Below, in pieces: positions 11,101-20,748 of a stretch of 64,000 nucleotides of DNA. The notes under the pieces are model-generated. The model was not told the DNA's origin. It did not search any database and saw nothing but the letters and a program-made list of their open reading frames with translations. Numbering within the stretch: the stretch's first letter is position 1; the number at the start of each line of letters is the position of its first letter. The position numbers were made by a program, and so were the translations under genes. Source of the DNA: Hymenochaete sp. R1 (lineage: Eukaryota; Basidiomycota; Agaricomycetes; Hymenochaetales; Hymenochaetaceae); the NCBI GenBank assembly GCA_019400425.1, contig JAFREE010000034.1, positions 1-64,000 of the forward strand. Direction: 5' to 3'.

Positions 11101-14100
11101 AGACGTAAGATATTGCGTGACGGTGGACATGAAGCAGCAAGGAACTCACCCGTCCACGCTTTCCTGTCCATGTTGTAGAATTCGACGGCGCCTCAAAAGT
11201 TCGGGAAACTAACTCCCGTTTCACTCGGATGTCCTTGGATCCCGCGCTGAAAGTATGTTCGTCGTCGGACTCAGACGACGACGCAGAGACAGAAGTAGCT
11301 GTAACACGAGCAAACGGCTTCAGAGTGAAAAGATGAAGTATAATTGAGCGGAATCTTACTGCGGTGAGGCTCTGCGTTGTCTTGCGTCTGGCCAGTGACG
11401 GCGTCGGCGGGTGGCTCACTAGCAAGAGTCTCTGTCGACACTTGCTCAGACGTTCCAACGTCGACAACGTTTGCACGTCTGCGCCTCGTATCGTTGTACG
11501 GAAAGAGGTTTCGCACATCGTCCTGAGGTGTTTCGACGTCAGCGAACCTGTACGACTTGCCCACTTCTTTTTTTGCACGACCAGGTTGTAACCGCACGGG
11601 GTCAGCCTCATACTTGCCCTTGCCCTTCGAACCTGTCTTCGAAGGTTTACCGTGCGTCTCATGTGAGGGAATCGGTGGATTATCGATTTCCTCCATTTGT
11701 GTGGAGCGAACGTCCGAGGTTGCGTCTGCGTCGTATCCTTCCTCATCCGACCTACGCTCGAGAAGTTCCATCCAGTCTGGCACTTCTCCCTTTTGGTCGA
11801 AGAAGAACCCCTTGGCGTAATTTTTTTTCGACCCGGGCTTGAGATCTTGTGTCAAGACCTTCGAGAATCGATGGGCAACCCGGTACGGATTGAGCAGTCT
11901 TTTATCTTGCTTCTCCTGCGACACTCTAGTCCTCCACAGCGTCTTCATCTGTTCTCGTCGCGCGATCAGTTCTGCGTCTACGTCTCGTGATGCTTTTCCT
12001 CGGGCCTTGGGAGCGACTGAAGCCTTACGTGACGAAGGTAAGGAAACGGTCGGCATTTTCCCTGTGTTATGGCCATCGCCTCCCTGCACGCCTGTCTCCC
12101 CGGGTGCCATATCCTCGATATGAGCAACGGCATCACTTTGCGTCTGGAGCGATGTTCCGGGGTCGCTCCCTATAACGTTGCACCATGTCGCAGTCATAGC
12201 TCCCATACGCACATGATAGTCCTTCGGTCCGCTTATGGCCATATCAATGATCAGGCGGAAAAGGTCCTTCTCCACCTGGCAAATGTTTGACCCCTCCGCC
12301 ATCTTGGGAGCTATAGCTGCCTGAACGAGACCGTGAAGCGGGATTTTCCCTGTGCCGCGCACCGCTGGAAGTTTCCCTTGCAGAATCCAAACTGGACTGA
12401 TTGCGACTGCCGTGTACAGTGGGGTCAGCAGTTGCAGATCGTCGATGCCCTGTAACAATTGGGAAACCTCCCCTCCAAAAGCAGTCCTTCCACGAAACGT
12501 CAGTTATCGCCGAGATTGTAAAGGTTAGTGACGCACCCCAACAGTTCCCGAAGAGGCGTCTCGTCTGAACGCAGTTTGCGAGACTCGCCACCTTCGTCTG
12601 CGTCGTCCTCATCACTCAGGTCAAGCTCGTCCGGAGCGCGGCGTCCTCCTAGTCCGTAGCGCGATGCAGCACGAGCTTGGCCGCGCTGTTGTAATCAGAA
12701 ATATATGTGACGGAGATTACGAAAGTGAGCTATCGAATCCCGCGAGTTTTTTGAGCTTTTGCACGCACCAACATCAGAGCTCGAAGACCAAGCGCGCACA
12801 GGCACATGAGTTCTTCGACGTGCAATGCGAGGGCTTTTCCCTCCACGAATTTCGCTCGGCGCACTAAGCTGCGCACAGCGAGCGAGGATGCTTCATCGCT
12901 CGTTCCCTTCTTGAATTCTGCTGCTTGTTGGCCTGGCAGTACTTCGCCGTGAACATTCGATTGTCCTTCGGTCGCGCGAGCTACAGAGTATTTCTGCAAC
13001 ACGACCTCCCATTCCACCACGTCTCCCACGTTGTCCATTGCTCTGTCGTTAATCATGTACGGTTCCACGCACACTCGGTGGTTCCCGTCTGGGTCTTCGA
13101 ACTGAGCCGTGTCGGAGTCGGCTATGGATGCGTCCACAATGCGGTCCAGCAACAAGAGTTGCAAAAGACCGTGGTGGACGACGGAGTTTTGGCCTCCGGA
13201 TATCGCCGTCGTTTTGAAAGCCGCCTTGGAGAGCCATCTTCGGTCGTGGTGTGAGTGTCTCGCGCTGAGGTCGACGATGCAGTTGAAATGGTGGCAGAGT
13301 GTGTATATGTCTCGGAGACACTCTGCCCGTTTCGCGTCTGCCACAGTCACACCCGGTGCGCTCGTACCCGTAAATTTCAGTGCTTCCTGAATAATGTGTC
13401 TTCGAGTGCTTCGCGGCACGTTATAGCGCAGGGATTGTGCGAGGGGGGACACCAGGAACAGAGCCTTGGATTCTTCAATACCCCCGCCAGCCAGAGTGGC
13501 CAGTTCGTACACGTCGCTCACAGTAACCTGGAAGAGGGACTTATCTTCGTTCCGAATGGACTCCTGCGCAAGTGCAACGACTCCAGACGCTGCAAAGTCT
13601 TCTTTGCGAGTATCGTCGATTCCATTGTCGACGTCGTCGTCTTCGCCCTCTTCTTCGTCATCGCTTTCCCCCTCGCCATCTTCTTCGCTCTCGTCTTCGT
13701 CTATGTCGTCCGCAACCTGATGACCGAAGGCAGTTTTGCCTGCTTTTCCGTGGCCTGAAGACGCTGCAGGCGTTGCGTCGCCACTCGTCCCGCTTGCCGA
13801 CTGAGGTCGGTCCCCATCATCAACGTCAACGTCGCCGTCGCCGTCGAGCTCAGTTAAGTCGGACAGGGTTGATTCGCTGCGTTTGCGCTTCAGTCCATGT
13901 GCTGAGGGCAATCGATCACCCGCAATGTCCTTGCGCACGCTCGATTCTGACGTCGCTGCTGAAGACCCCGCTTCTTCACCACTCCCAACAGCCACGCTCT
14001 TGTCCTCACTTGCTGTTCGTATTTGAAGACGATTGCTTCGCCGCGTAGCAGGCGCCAACTCCACTCGCGATGCGTGCTTTGCTCTCTTCGTTTTCCGCAC

Positions 14101-14271
14101 GTTCATCCCCTTGTTTTCTCCTTCAGCCACTTTTGAGTCGCTGTGAGAGCGAACTGCCGCGTCCTCGCCCAAGGGTCCTTGATCAGTCTTGGAGCCGGAT
14201 TTTGAGGCTGTCGGGACTGGTGTTTTTTGTCTTTTCGCAAGGGGTGGAGACATGGTGGTGGTGAGAAGCAA
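8121..14271 (-). CDS. Very large JmjC-like / Ulp1-protease fusion protein (E2 cargo)
   Basis: About a dozen exons read continuously in phase on the minus strand, giving roughly 1,700 residues. The first exon (14,271-12,769) is disordered with nuclear-type basic clusters, then a long Asp/Glu run, then a folded region. The next exons (about 12,685-11,100) are charged and low-complexity. A beta-rich domain follows (about 10,930-9,750) with SNVSIHGW, GLCTSIRVTSG, VVVKEGDEM, LPPGVPWFA and EGTHYYSFDRM, which resembles a JmjC-type double-stranded beta-helix. The C-terminal domain (about 8,990-8,430) is a C48/Ulp1 protease: NHIWLVVFD (His), YVLDSLG (Asp), and CQVDGFNCGMY (Gln and catalytic Cys). Ulp1 enzymes cleave SUMO-like modifiers. 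The JmjC-like part lacks an obvious HxD iron site. The junction near 12,535 is the least certain, and two genes rather than one remain possible. Confidence 0.6.
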
Positions 14272-14331
14272 AGACGTGGCGCGTCACCCGAGCGCCGATT
14301 GACGATCATGCCGCGCGTCACACACGTGACT

Positions 14332-14371
14332 CGCGATCCACTTTCATTCGAAATCGCATCGCGATTTCAAA
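14332..14371. promoter_or_regulatory. Shared motif upstream of the JmjC-like/Ulp1 gene
   Basis: GATCCACTTTCATTCGAAAT followed by CGCATCGCGATTTC lies 60-100 bp upstream of the first ATG of the large gene. The core TTCATTCGAA is at 14,343-14,352. The block is close in sequence to the one upstream of the RING gene, and ATCGCATCGCGAT is itself nearly palindromic. Confidence 0.5.
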
Positions 14372-14392
14372 GGTCCATTCCTCTAATTCAAA

Positions 14393-16501
14393 CTAAAAAT
14401 ACATGAATTCTTTTATCCCCACTTCATGTGGTGCTTTCCCAGCCTTTCTCAGTGCCAGTATAGTCCCTTCATTTCGTAAGCGCAACATTTCGTCCAAAAA
14501 AAAGTTATACCGTAATTTTTTCATCTCCCTCACTATTGGTAAAAACCTTCCGAACCATGCGTTTGTCTGCTCCGCTGCAGACGAATTCCACCTCCAGGCT
14601 ACTTCGTTTTTGTCATTGATAAACCAAAGATCTCTGAAACGAGCAGGATTGCAGTGTGTTTGACACATTAGGTCTGTTCCTTTGTGCTTTGCAGTGTGGT
14701 GAAAGACATCGACAGGTGTCACCTTCTGGAGCACATGCGAGTTCGGATATCTTTTTGTGACGTACTTCCGCATGGTGCATGCATTGTCGTAGTACATGAC
14801 TGAGGGAAAGGACCTCAATGTTGGATAAAGTTCCATCCAGTATTGCTTTTCTATATGGTCAGATTTCTCTCAAATGTTACTCAAATGCGACTCACGTAAA
14901 CTTGTCTCAATGACTCTGCATGGAAGAGTGTTTTCCTCCCTCGAACAACACCACAGCATCCAATGACCAAAAGATCACAGAATGTTCTATTTCGTTTCCA
15001 GTACCCTCGAACGTGTTTTTTTTCCTCCTGAATAGTCTCGGGGCTTTCTTCAGCTTCATCTACCTCATCTGCATCGATATTACTCTTTGCAGTGACGATG
15101 TCTTCAACTGGTATTGGTAGCATTTTCCTCAGACGTTCCATTGCCTTCTTGTCTTTTTTGTAATTGTCCTCCGCTTCTTTGTGGCTTGGTAATTGACATG
15201 TTTCTCTCCCATTTTCCTTTATGTTGGTACAATCACGTATAGCACATACATGACCTTGATCTTGATGCTGAGGACAGAACTTCTTCTTTGGTGATTCGAG
15301 ATCGATCTCGCAGTATGGGACAGAGCATGCTGGATGCCCAATAACTATTCCATCTGTTACGTCGGCTCGCAAAAAACCAACTTCACACATCAGCCCATAA
15401 GCTTGCACTTGTTGCCGTGGACAAACTTACTGGTTTCCCCGGATTCATTGGTTTTGAACTCATAGCATATGTCACAGGCATGTCGCAAAGCAGGATTGCC
15501 TATGTCAGCTAACCGAAAGTTTCGAGACTGTATTGGTTCATTCAGGGAAGTGGCGATATTCCCATGTGTGTGTTCCAAAGATTCCCCTCGCTGTGCTGCG
15601 TCTTGCAAGAGGGCGTGCAACAAGAAACCCAAGGTGACAATGTGCGGTTTGAGGTCCGCATTCGGAATTCCCATACTCTGAACAAGTATTGATTCTTTGG
15701 ATCCATTATATATGTTTGCGTGGTTTGTGAATGATACCCTACGGATAATTTCATGTTAGTCTTTCCTGCAGTGTTTTCTACAATCCACTTACCATGCATG
15801 CATGGTAGTGCGGGCTATGGAGCTACACAAGCTCTCCTCCATGTAACTTCTTGCTGTTACTTCTATGAATCGTGTCATTCCTCCATAGTATGTTCGCCTT
15901 CCATCTCGAACATAGTAGTTCGGATGATGGGTTATGTTGCAGGCTGCATTATCAATTCATTTTGGGTCTTTTCATAGTATTAGACATAGGAATACCTTTA
16001 TTTCTGCACCGCCGTTTAAATGCTACTGCAGGAACAGGCCCCAAATGTTGGGTGTAAACAATAGGTGTGCTTTTGAAGATTTCCTGCAGTGGGTTATTGC
16101 AGGAAATGCATGTGGAGAATGGTGAAGAGAAGCGGTAGTATGCTATTTTGTGTGGATTAATGTGCTGCTCATTGTAAACTAGGTTTCTTACCGATTCTAC
16201 TTTGAATTCCATACCGGTTGAAGTCATGCAGAAACTCGGGTGCCTCTTGATATTCAGCATTGTAAATAAAGTTTTTATTCTCGTTCCACAGTTTCACTAT
16301 GACTTTCTCGGATTCGACTTCAAGGACTCTGGCTACAAAGAGCTGGATATGTCGCGGAAGCCTTTTGGGTGGCTTGAGATTTGGTAGTGCATGTAGATAA
16401 GGTTGTAAGTGGATCAATAGTTTGAGAAATTGTAAAGATTGCTGCTGCTCTTGAATATGATTCATTTGTGTTCCCGTGTTGTGGTCGTGCTGTTTTCTCA
16501 A
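14393..16501 (-). CDS. KDZ-type transposase-related protein with CxC5/CxC6-like Cys clusters
   Basis: Six exons (16501-16192, 16142-15996, 15943-15793, 15738-15431, 15380-14896, 14845-14393) join in phase to 617 codons with no internal stop. The first cluster reads CISCNNPL, YTQHLGPVPA, CRN, CNITHHPNYYV (CxC5-like). The second reads HPACSVPYC, KKFCPQH, VCAIRDC, TCQLPSH (CxC6-like). The C-terminal part has the catalytic-type blocks MYYDNACT, VDVFHHTAKH, CNPARF and NSSAAEQTNAWFG, then REM..RYNFFLDEM. These are the hallmarks I know from fungal proteins tied to the KDZ (Kyakuja-Dileera-Zisupton) transposase superfamily, and the D/D/E positions seem present. It should move the element by cut-and-paste. 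Its promoter holds TTCATTCGAA at 16,570-16,579, about 70 bp upstream. Confidence 0.75.
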
Positions 16502-16743
16502 TCATCATGTGCAGTCTTATACCTTGCTGAAGGGCAGTAGATGGATGCCCTTTGCCCGCCCGATGTGACTTCATTCGAAGTCGGACCGTACTCAGAGTTA
16601 CATATTTGTATGTAATTCCTATTGCTTTATCTCAATTATGTAATAACATTATTACCTAAATTATGTAATATAATCTTTACCTAAACCAGTCCCGGAACTG
16701 GACTTTATAAGCCCACCAGCCGTCTCTGACCCGGTCGGCTTCT

Positions 16744-16798
16744 TGATGGAAACGGTGATGGATATTAAAATATGATTGGCACTATCCCTGGGTGTTCT
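16744..16798 (-). repeat. Right terminal inverted repeat of E2
   Basis: Read inward on the minus strand this starts AGAACACCCAGGGATAGTGC and reaches ATATCCATCACCGTTTCCAT, matching the left end at 4,243-4,298 in order and spacing. A second copy of the same right end lies at about 26,668-26,724 and stops at the same base (GGTGTTCT), which supports this boundary. Confidence 0.65.
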
Positions 16799-17640
16799 AC
16801 AAAATAGAGAGATAAAGGAACAAAACAGACAGAGCATTGAATTGAGAGTGGTTTTGACATTGGAATACATGAAAAAGAGACTAAGATAAACAAAAGAAAA
16901 CTCTATTTAAAGGTACTAAAATCTTTTATTCTACGCACATCATCATTTGCACCAAAATGTGTAATTCACTGTAAATGGTGTTACAATAAAAGCAAAAAAA
17001 AAGAAGAAAGAAGAAAAGATCATACATTTTCAATTCTGAAACTCAGCCCTACAATATGGGCAAGTGTACACATACTGAGTCCTACACAATTTTGTGTCTG
17101 TTATATGCTAATTGACAATGTACTTTAATTCCTGAGACTGAATATTAGACTTTGAAAATCAAAACAAAAAATGTACCCCACATAAAATGTGTGACAACAA
17201 GGGAGCATCATTGAGTATTGTAGAATAGCCAGCTCCAGGCAGATTACGCACTCCTCTTAAAACAAATGAGAAATAATGAAATTTTGAACAATCAGAATGC
17301 ATATCTTGCTATACTTCTTCAACTGCACTACCCTCAGTCTGCACATTGATCTGTGGTGAACTACTAAACAGCTCCCCAACTACCACTATAACAACTAATG
17401 CAATGGTGGTAATAGTGATGTTATACAGTGTATTAAACAAAATGTTCATTTTTTGAATGTGTTACTAAAAAAATATTAAAACAAAAAAAGACTGAACTCA
17501 AAGCACAATATAACATTCACCGGAAATGCACAAAAACAGTGAGGGAGTGAGATTCAACAATGATAAGATGATTGTAAGAAAGAAGAATGAGTCAGACAAG
17601 AAAAATAATGGTCTGCTTTCATCTGAAACTGCACCTGTCA
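16799..17640 (-). mobile_element. Right part of the older element (E1) with RING copy and flanks
   Basis: From ACAAAATAGAG onward this matches the RING gene of the young element and both its flanks (4,510-5,340), but with pervasive C-to-T and G-to-A changes. Homology stops near 17,640, where the young copy continues CATCGCTGG and this one reads CACCTGTC. It joins naturally to 3,957-4,242 if the young element is removed. Confidence 0.65.
17036..17446 (-). pseudogene. Dead paralogue of the RING gene
   Basis: The start (MNILFNTLYNI) and the membrane segment can still be read, and all three exons align to the gene at 4,736-5,155. The end of exon 1 has gained a TAG and lost its GTGCGT donor. The RING has lost key residues: CRHTFC has become CCHTFY. 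Nearly all differences are transitions, for example TGCAACACGGG to TACAATATGGG. It is not expected to give a functional protein. Confidence 0.8.
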
Positions 17641-17722
17641 GGAATCCCTCCTTTTTCCCCTATCATTTATTCCTTCTATGATTATACTATTCACGTGACT
17701 TCTGCTTTACAGTTCTTGTTCC

Positions 17723-18179
17723 TGTTACAGTTCAACACCGTTCATGTGCTTAGTCAAGTACTCCGCTTACTTCATTTCCTTTCTTTGTCATCTTCTTCTT
17801 TGTATTTCTATGACATTCCGTGCACATGATCGCATGTGATCTGTGCACAGCATCAGTCAGCACCTTACTAAGGCACCTTCCTTATTCATCCATTTCTTCT
17901 CATGTACTAGTACACAGCCTCGTAGACGGGTGGCCTATATAAGGGCCTCATCTTGTAGCTCTTGTACTTTAGATTTGACCTTCTGTCTCTTCCGGTCAAT
18001 ACATCTTGTCTTTACTCTCCTGTCTTATAGAACTATCCCTGGTTGGGATATCTTACTTGAACTCTGTCTAATCAGTTACCTAAGCCGGAGCTTAGGCCTG
18101 ATCTCTTGTAATCTCAGGTCGCTGTCACGTGACTCTGATTTATCAGACTCCTGATCAACATCTTGATCGGACTCTAACA
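17723..18179 (+). repeat. Solo LTR, family A, with perfect 5-bp target duplication
   Basis: The 457-bp repeat runs from TGTTACAGTTCAACACC to GGACTCTAACA. It is flanked on both sides by GTTCC (17,718-17,722 and 18,180-18,184), the 5-bp duplication typical of LTR elements. A TATA-like CTATATAAGGGCC lies near 17,935. No internal region is present, so it arose by recombination between the two LTRs of a full element. It shares its family with 20,293-20,748 and 535-991. Confidence 0.9.
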
Positions 18180-18560
18180 GTTCCCTTTATACATATTACT
18201 CACATCCTGCAATTGAACTCCTTATACTTGACCTCTTATAAAGTTCTCTCACAGGCATGTTTCCTCATGTATATTTACCTTCTACTTGTATATGCTAACT
18301 TGTAAATGTCAAGAAACTGACCCCGTTGAATGTTATAAATAGTGCAAACAACTCAATGTTACTAGCCATAATATTGTGGCCTTTTGGCTCAGTTGGATAG
18401 AGTGCTTGTTTGCCTCTTTTCTGACAGTAAAGTTCTCTCGCAGTGTGCCAGAGTTCTTGAGCTCAGCGTGATCATCTGAGATCTCAGTCGTATCTTCACT
18501 CATCTTTTACTGACGCACATAGTGTTCATAACAGCATGTAGATAAGGTTGTAAGTAGATT
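18180..18560. other. Spacer between LTRs, no gene
   Basis: This spacer holds no reading frame of note. It contains a tRNA-like segment at about 18,378. At 18,533-18,560 (GCATGTAGATAAGGTTGTAAG...) lies the left part of a second copy of the KDZ element end, which continues beyond the gypsy insertion at 25,864. Confidence 0.6.
18378..18475 (+). repeat. tRNA-like segment, possibly a SINE head
   Basis: GGCCTTTTGGCTCAGTTGGA followed by TAGAGTGC has the order of a tRNA 5' half: seven acceptor bases, TG, then a D-arm (GCTC-AGTTGGATA-GAGT) that also serves as a pol III A box. A poor B-box-like GAGTTCTTGAGCTC lies about 75 bp on. There is no matching 3' acceptor strand, so this is not a working tRNA. 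A decayed tRNA-derived SINE is the best guess. Confidence 0.35.
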
Positions 18561-18965
18561 TGTTACAACAATAAAATCCCTAACCTAAATTTTCTTTATT
18601 GTTCTCTTTTGTTGACTCATTTTCTTTTGTATTCTATTATTGTTTCATGTTTCATCTCATGATGATGTCATTTGACTCCACATGACTCACTTCTGGAACC
18701 TTCTCTTGTATTAGTCAGATAGTCCATGCACAGCCTGCACAGCCTCCATATGTAGTATAAATAGAGGGCAAGCTTTGGTGTTAGAACCTCAGCTTGACCT
18801 CTTAGTTCTCAATAACTATTTGGTTACAAGATCTCTGATAAAGCCTCAGCTTTAAGAACTATCTCTCTGAACTCTACTCTGAAGTTATAACCTTTGACTA
18901 CAAAAGGTGTCAATTTGGCTTAGTAATCAAGCCTTAGATAAGCCTTGCACCGAAGTTCCTTAACA
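18561..18965 (+). repeat. 5' LTR of the gypsy element
   Basis: It begins TGTTACAACAATAAAATCCC and ends AGTTCCTTAACA. A TATA box (GTATAAATAGAGG, near 18,757) should drive transcription. The sequence just inside (TTAGGTCAAGCTCTGGAAC) is where a tRNA primer site is expected. Confidence 0.9.
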
Positions 18966-19097
18966 TTAGGTCAAGCTCTGGAACAAGCACTCCATTATTC
19001 ATTAACATTGAGTCTTTTCAGTACCTTACAAAAAGGGAATCGATACTCTAGTTGAAATTGGCAGATAGTGCAATACTAGACAGGATACAGAAGAAAC

Positions 19098-20283
19098 ATG
19101 GCCGGGCCTAGCAAAAATCCACAGAACCCTGAAGGACAGGGAACAAATGTACCTGCAGCAGGAGTTGCTGCCAGCATACATACCCCAAAACAACCAAGCG
19201 ACTATGACTGAGTCTTGGCAGAAACACTCTGAATGACACCTCAGCAGGTGATGCAGATTAGGAGGTTAAAGAGCATACCCATCAGCAGAGCCCTACCTAG
19301 AGAACCAGCAAAGCAAATCATGATCCCGATCAAGGAGGCAGAGCCCTTCGATGAAAACCCTACGAATGCACGCAAATTTTTACAGAGGCTTCAACTAGAA
19401 TTTGACGTGAATCCTCAACTCTATGAGGAATTCGATCCGGTCACTATGATGACAACCTCCGATTGACCCATAGTGAGACATGCACTCTCACTACTGACGA
19501 CTAGCAAGAATCCGACAGTACAAGACTTTGCGGATCTCCAATTGTGCAGCTATAAAGCAAAAGGAATGTGGCCCTCCTTTGAAAGTTTTAAAGCCACCTT
19601 CGAATCTCAGTTTGTCACAACAGACGAAAAAGGGGAAGCTATCAAACAGCTAGTGCAGATTGAGATGAAGGACACTGAAAATGTGGACCAATACACAGGA
19701 CGTTTCAAACTCCTAGCTCAGCAGGCTGGAGTCACTGACAATGAAATGCTCAAATTGCATTACAAAGACGGGCTCATTAGTAGCATCAAGAAGTGGATGG
19801 TCAACTACGGCGGAAAAGACACATTTGACGAGATGTGCAAAGCAGTGCAGCAACAAGATGCTTGCTAGAGGGCAACAAATCAATCTAGGAACCATTACAC
19901 AGGGTTGATTATATGCCAGGATCAGCATTACGTTAAAGACATCGATGGGAACATTGAAATGGCTATGATTCAGTCCTCATACAAGAGGCTCACTCAGGAA
20001 GAATGAGAGCAATACTAGCATGAAGGAAAGTGCTTCCGTTGCGGATGAAAAGGTCATCGTGTCAAGGAATGTACTCAGAAACCCTTTGAAAAGAAGGATA
20101 AACCCAAGAAACAGTCGAACAATCCCTTTAGACAAAGACAGATTGCAGTACAGGGGGCTTCGGAAGCTGGCTCAAGTGACAAAATTGGAAAGCGAGCAGC
20201 ACAGATTATGAAATGGATGAAGGAAGGAACAGAGGAGGAACAGAAGAAGCTGAAAGAGAAGTGTGAGAAGGGTTTTGCTTGAG
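19098..20283 (+). pseudogene. gag of the gypsy element, broken by stops
   Basis: From ATG at 19,098 one frame covers a typical gag: a capsid-like helical region (ARKFLQRLQLEFDVNP, then WPSFESFKATFESQF, QYTGRFKLLAQQAGV) and a CCHC zinc knuckle near 20,030 (CFRCG-KGHRVKEC). The frame is cut by several TGA or TAG codons. Most fall where a Trp is expected, for example inside the knuckle, so they look like TGG-to-TGA/TAG changes. The frame then enters the nested LTR. Confidence 0.8.
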
Positions 20284-20292
20284 GCTACTCAG

Positions 20293-20748
20293 TGTTACAG
20301 TTCAACACCGTTCATATGCTTAGTCAAGCATACCCGCTTACTTCATTTCTTTCTTTGTCATATTGTTCTTTGTCTTTCTTTAACATTCCGTGTACATAAT
20401 CGCATGTGATCGTTGCACAGCATCAGTCAGTGTCTTACTAAGACACCTTCCTTCTTTGTACATTTCTTCCCTTGTACTATTGCACAGCCTTATAGATGGG
20501 TGGCCTATATAAGGGCCTCACCTTGTAACTCTTGTACTTTAGATTTGACCTTTTGTCCTCATTGGTCAATACACTTGTTTCTTGTCTCCTGTCTTAAAGG
20601 ACTATCTCTGGTTGGGATATCCTACTCAAACTCTGTCTGTTAGTCACTTGGAGCCGGAGCTCTGGTGCTAACCTCTTGAACCTCAGGTCACTGTCACGTG
20701 ACCCTGATTTGTCAGACTCCTGATCAATGTCTTGATCGGACTCTAACA
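20293..20748 (+). repeat. Solo LTR, family A, nested inside the gypsy element
   Basis: This 456-bp LTR (TGTTACAG...CTCTAACA) lies between gag and protease of the gypsy element and matches the LTR at 17,723-18,179. The 5-bp flanks CTCAG and CCCGG differ by two transitions, which fits a target duplication altered by the same C-to-T process. Its insertion is younger than the gypsy element. Confidence 0.8.

Larger units (their letters stand above)
4243..16798 (-). mobile_element. Giant KDZ-type DNA transposon (E2) carrying four genes
   Basis: The left end reads (GG)AGGACACC. The right end, read inward on the minus strand, is AGAACACC. Both continue into ATATCC-TCACCGTTTCCATCA about 36 bp further in, which gives imperfect terminal inverted repeats of roughly 55 bp (4,243-4,298 and 16,744-16,798). 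The flanks GCAAAATA (4,235-4,242) and ACAAAATA (16,799-16,806) look like an 8-bp target duplication with one transition, matching the 8-bp duplications known for Zisupton-like elements. Inside are four minus-strand genes with open, spliceable frames: RING, AT-hook protein, JmjC-like/Ulp1 protein, and a transposase-like CxC5/CxC6 protein. The exact end base is uncertain by about two bases. Confidence 0.7.

Noticed and set aside
13466..14048. Plus-strand Ser- and Arg-rich ORFs opposite the large element gene
   Set aside because: These are antisense shadows of its acidic low-complexity first exon.
8121..14271. A TET/JBP oxygenase gene, since fungal KDZ elements are known to associate with them
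   Set aside because: The oxygenase-like part has no HxD and no typical TET/JBP blocks; the closest likeness is to a JmjC-type beta-helix, apparently without metal ligands.
18370..18410. U2 snRNA, because of GGCCTTTTGGCT
   Set aside because: Only this short string matches the U2 5' end; the branch-site recognition region does not follow.
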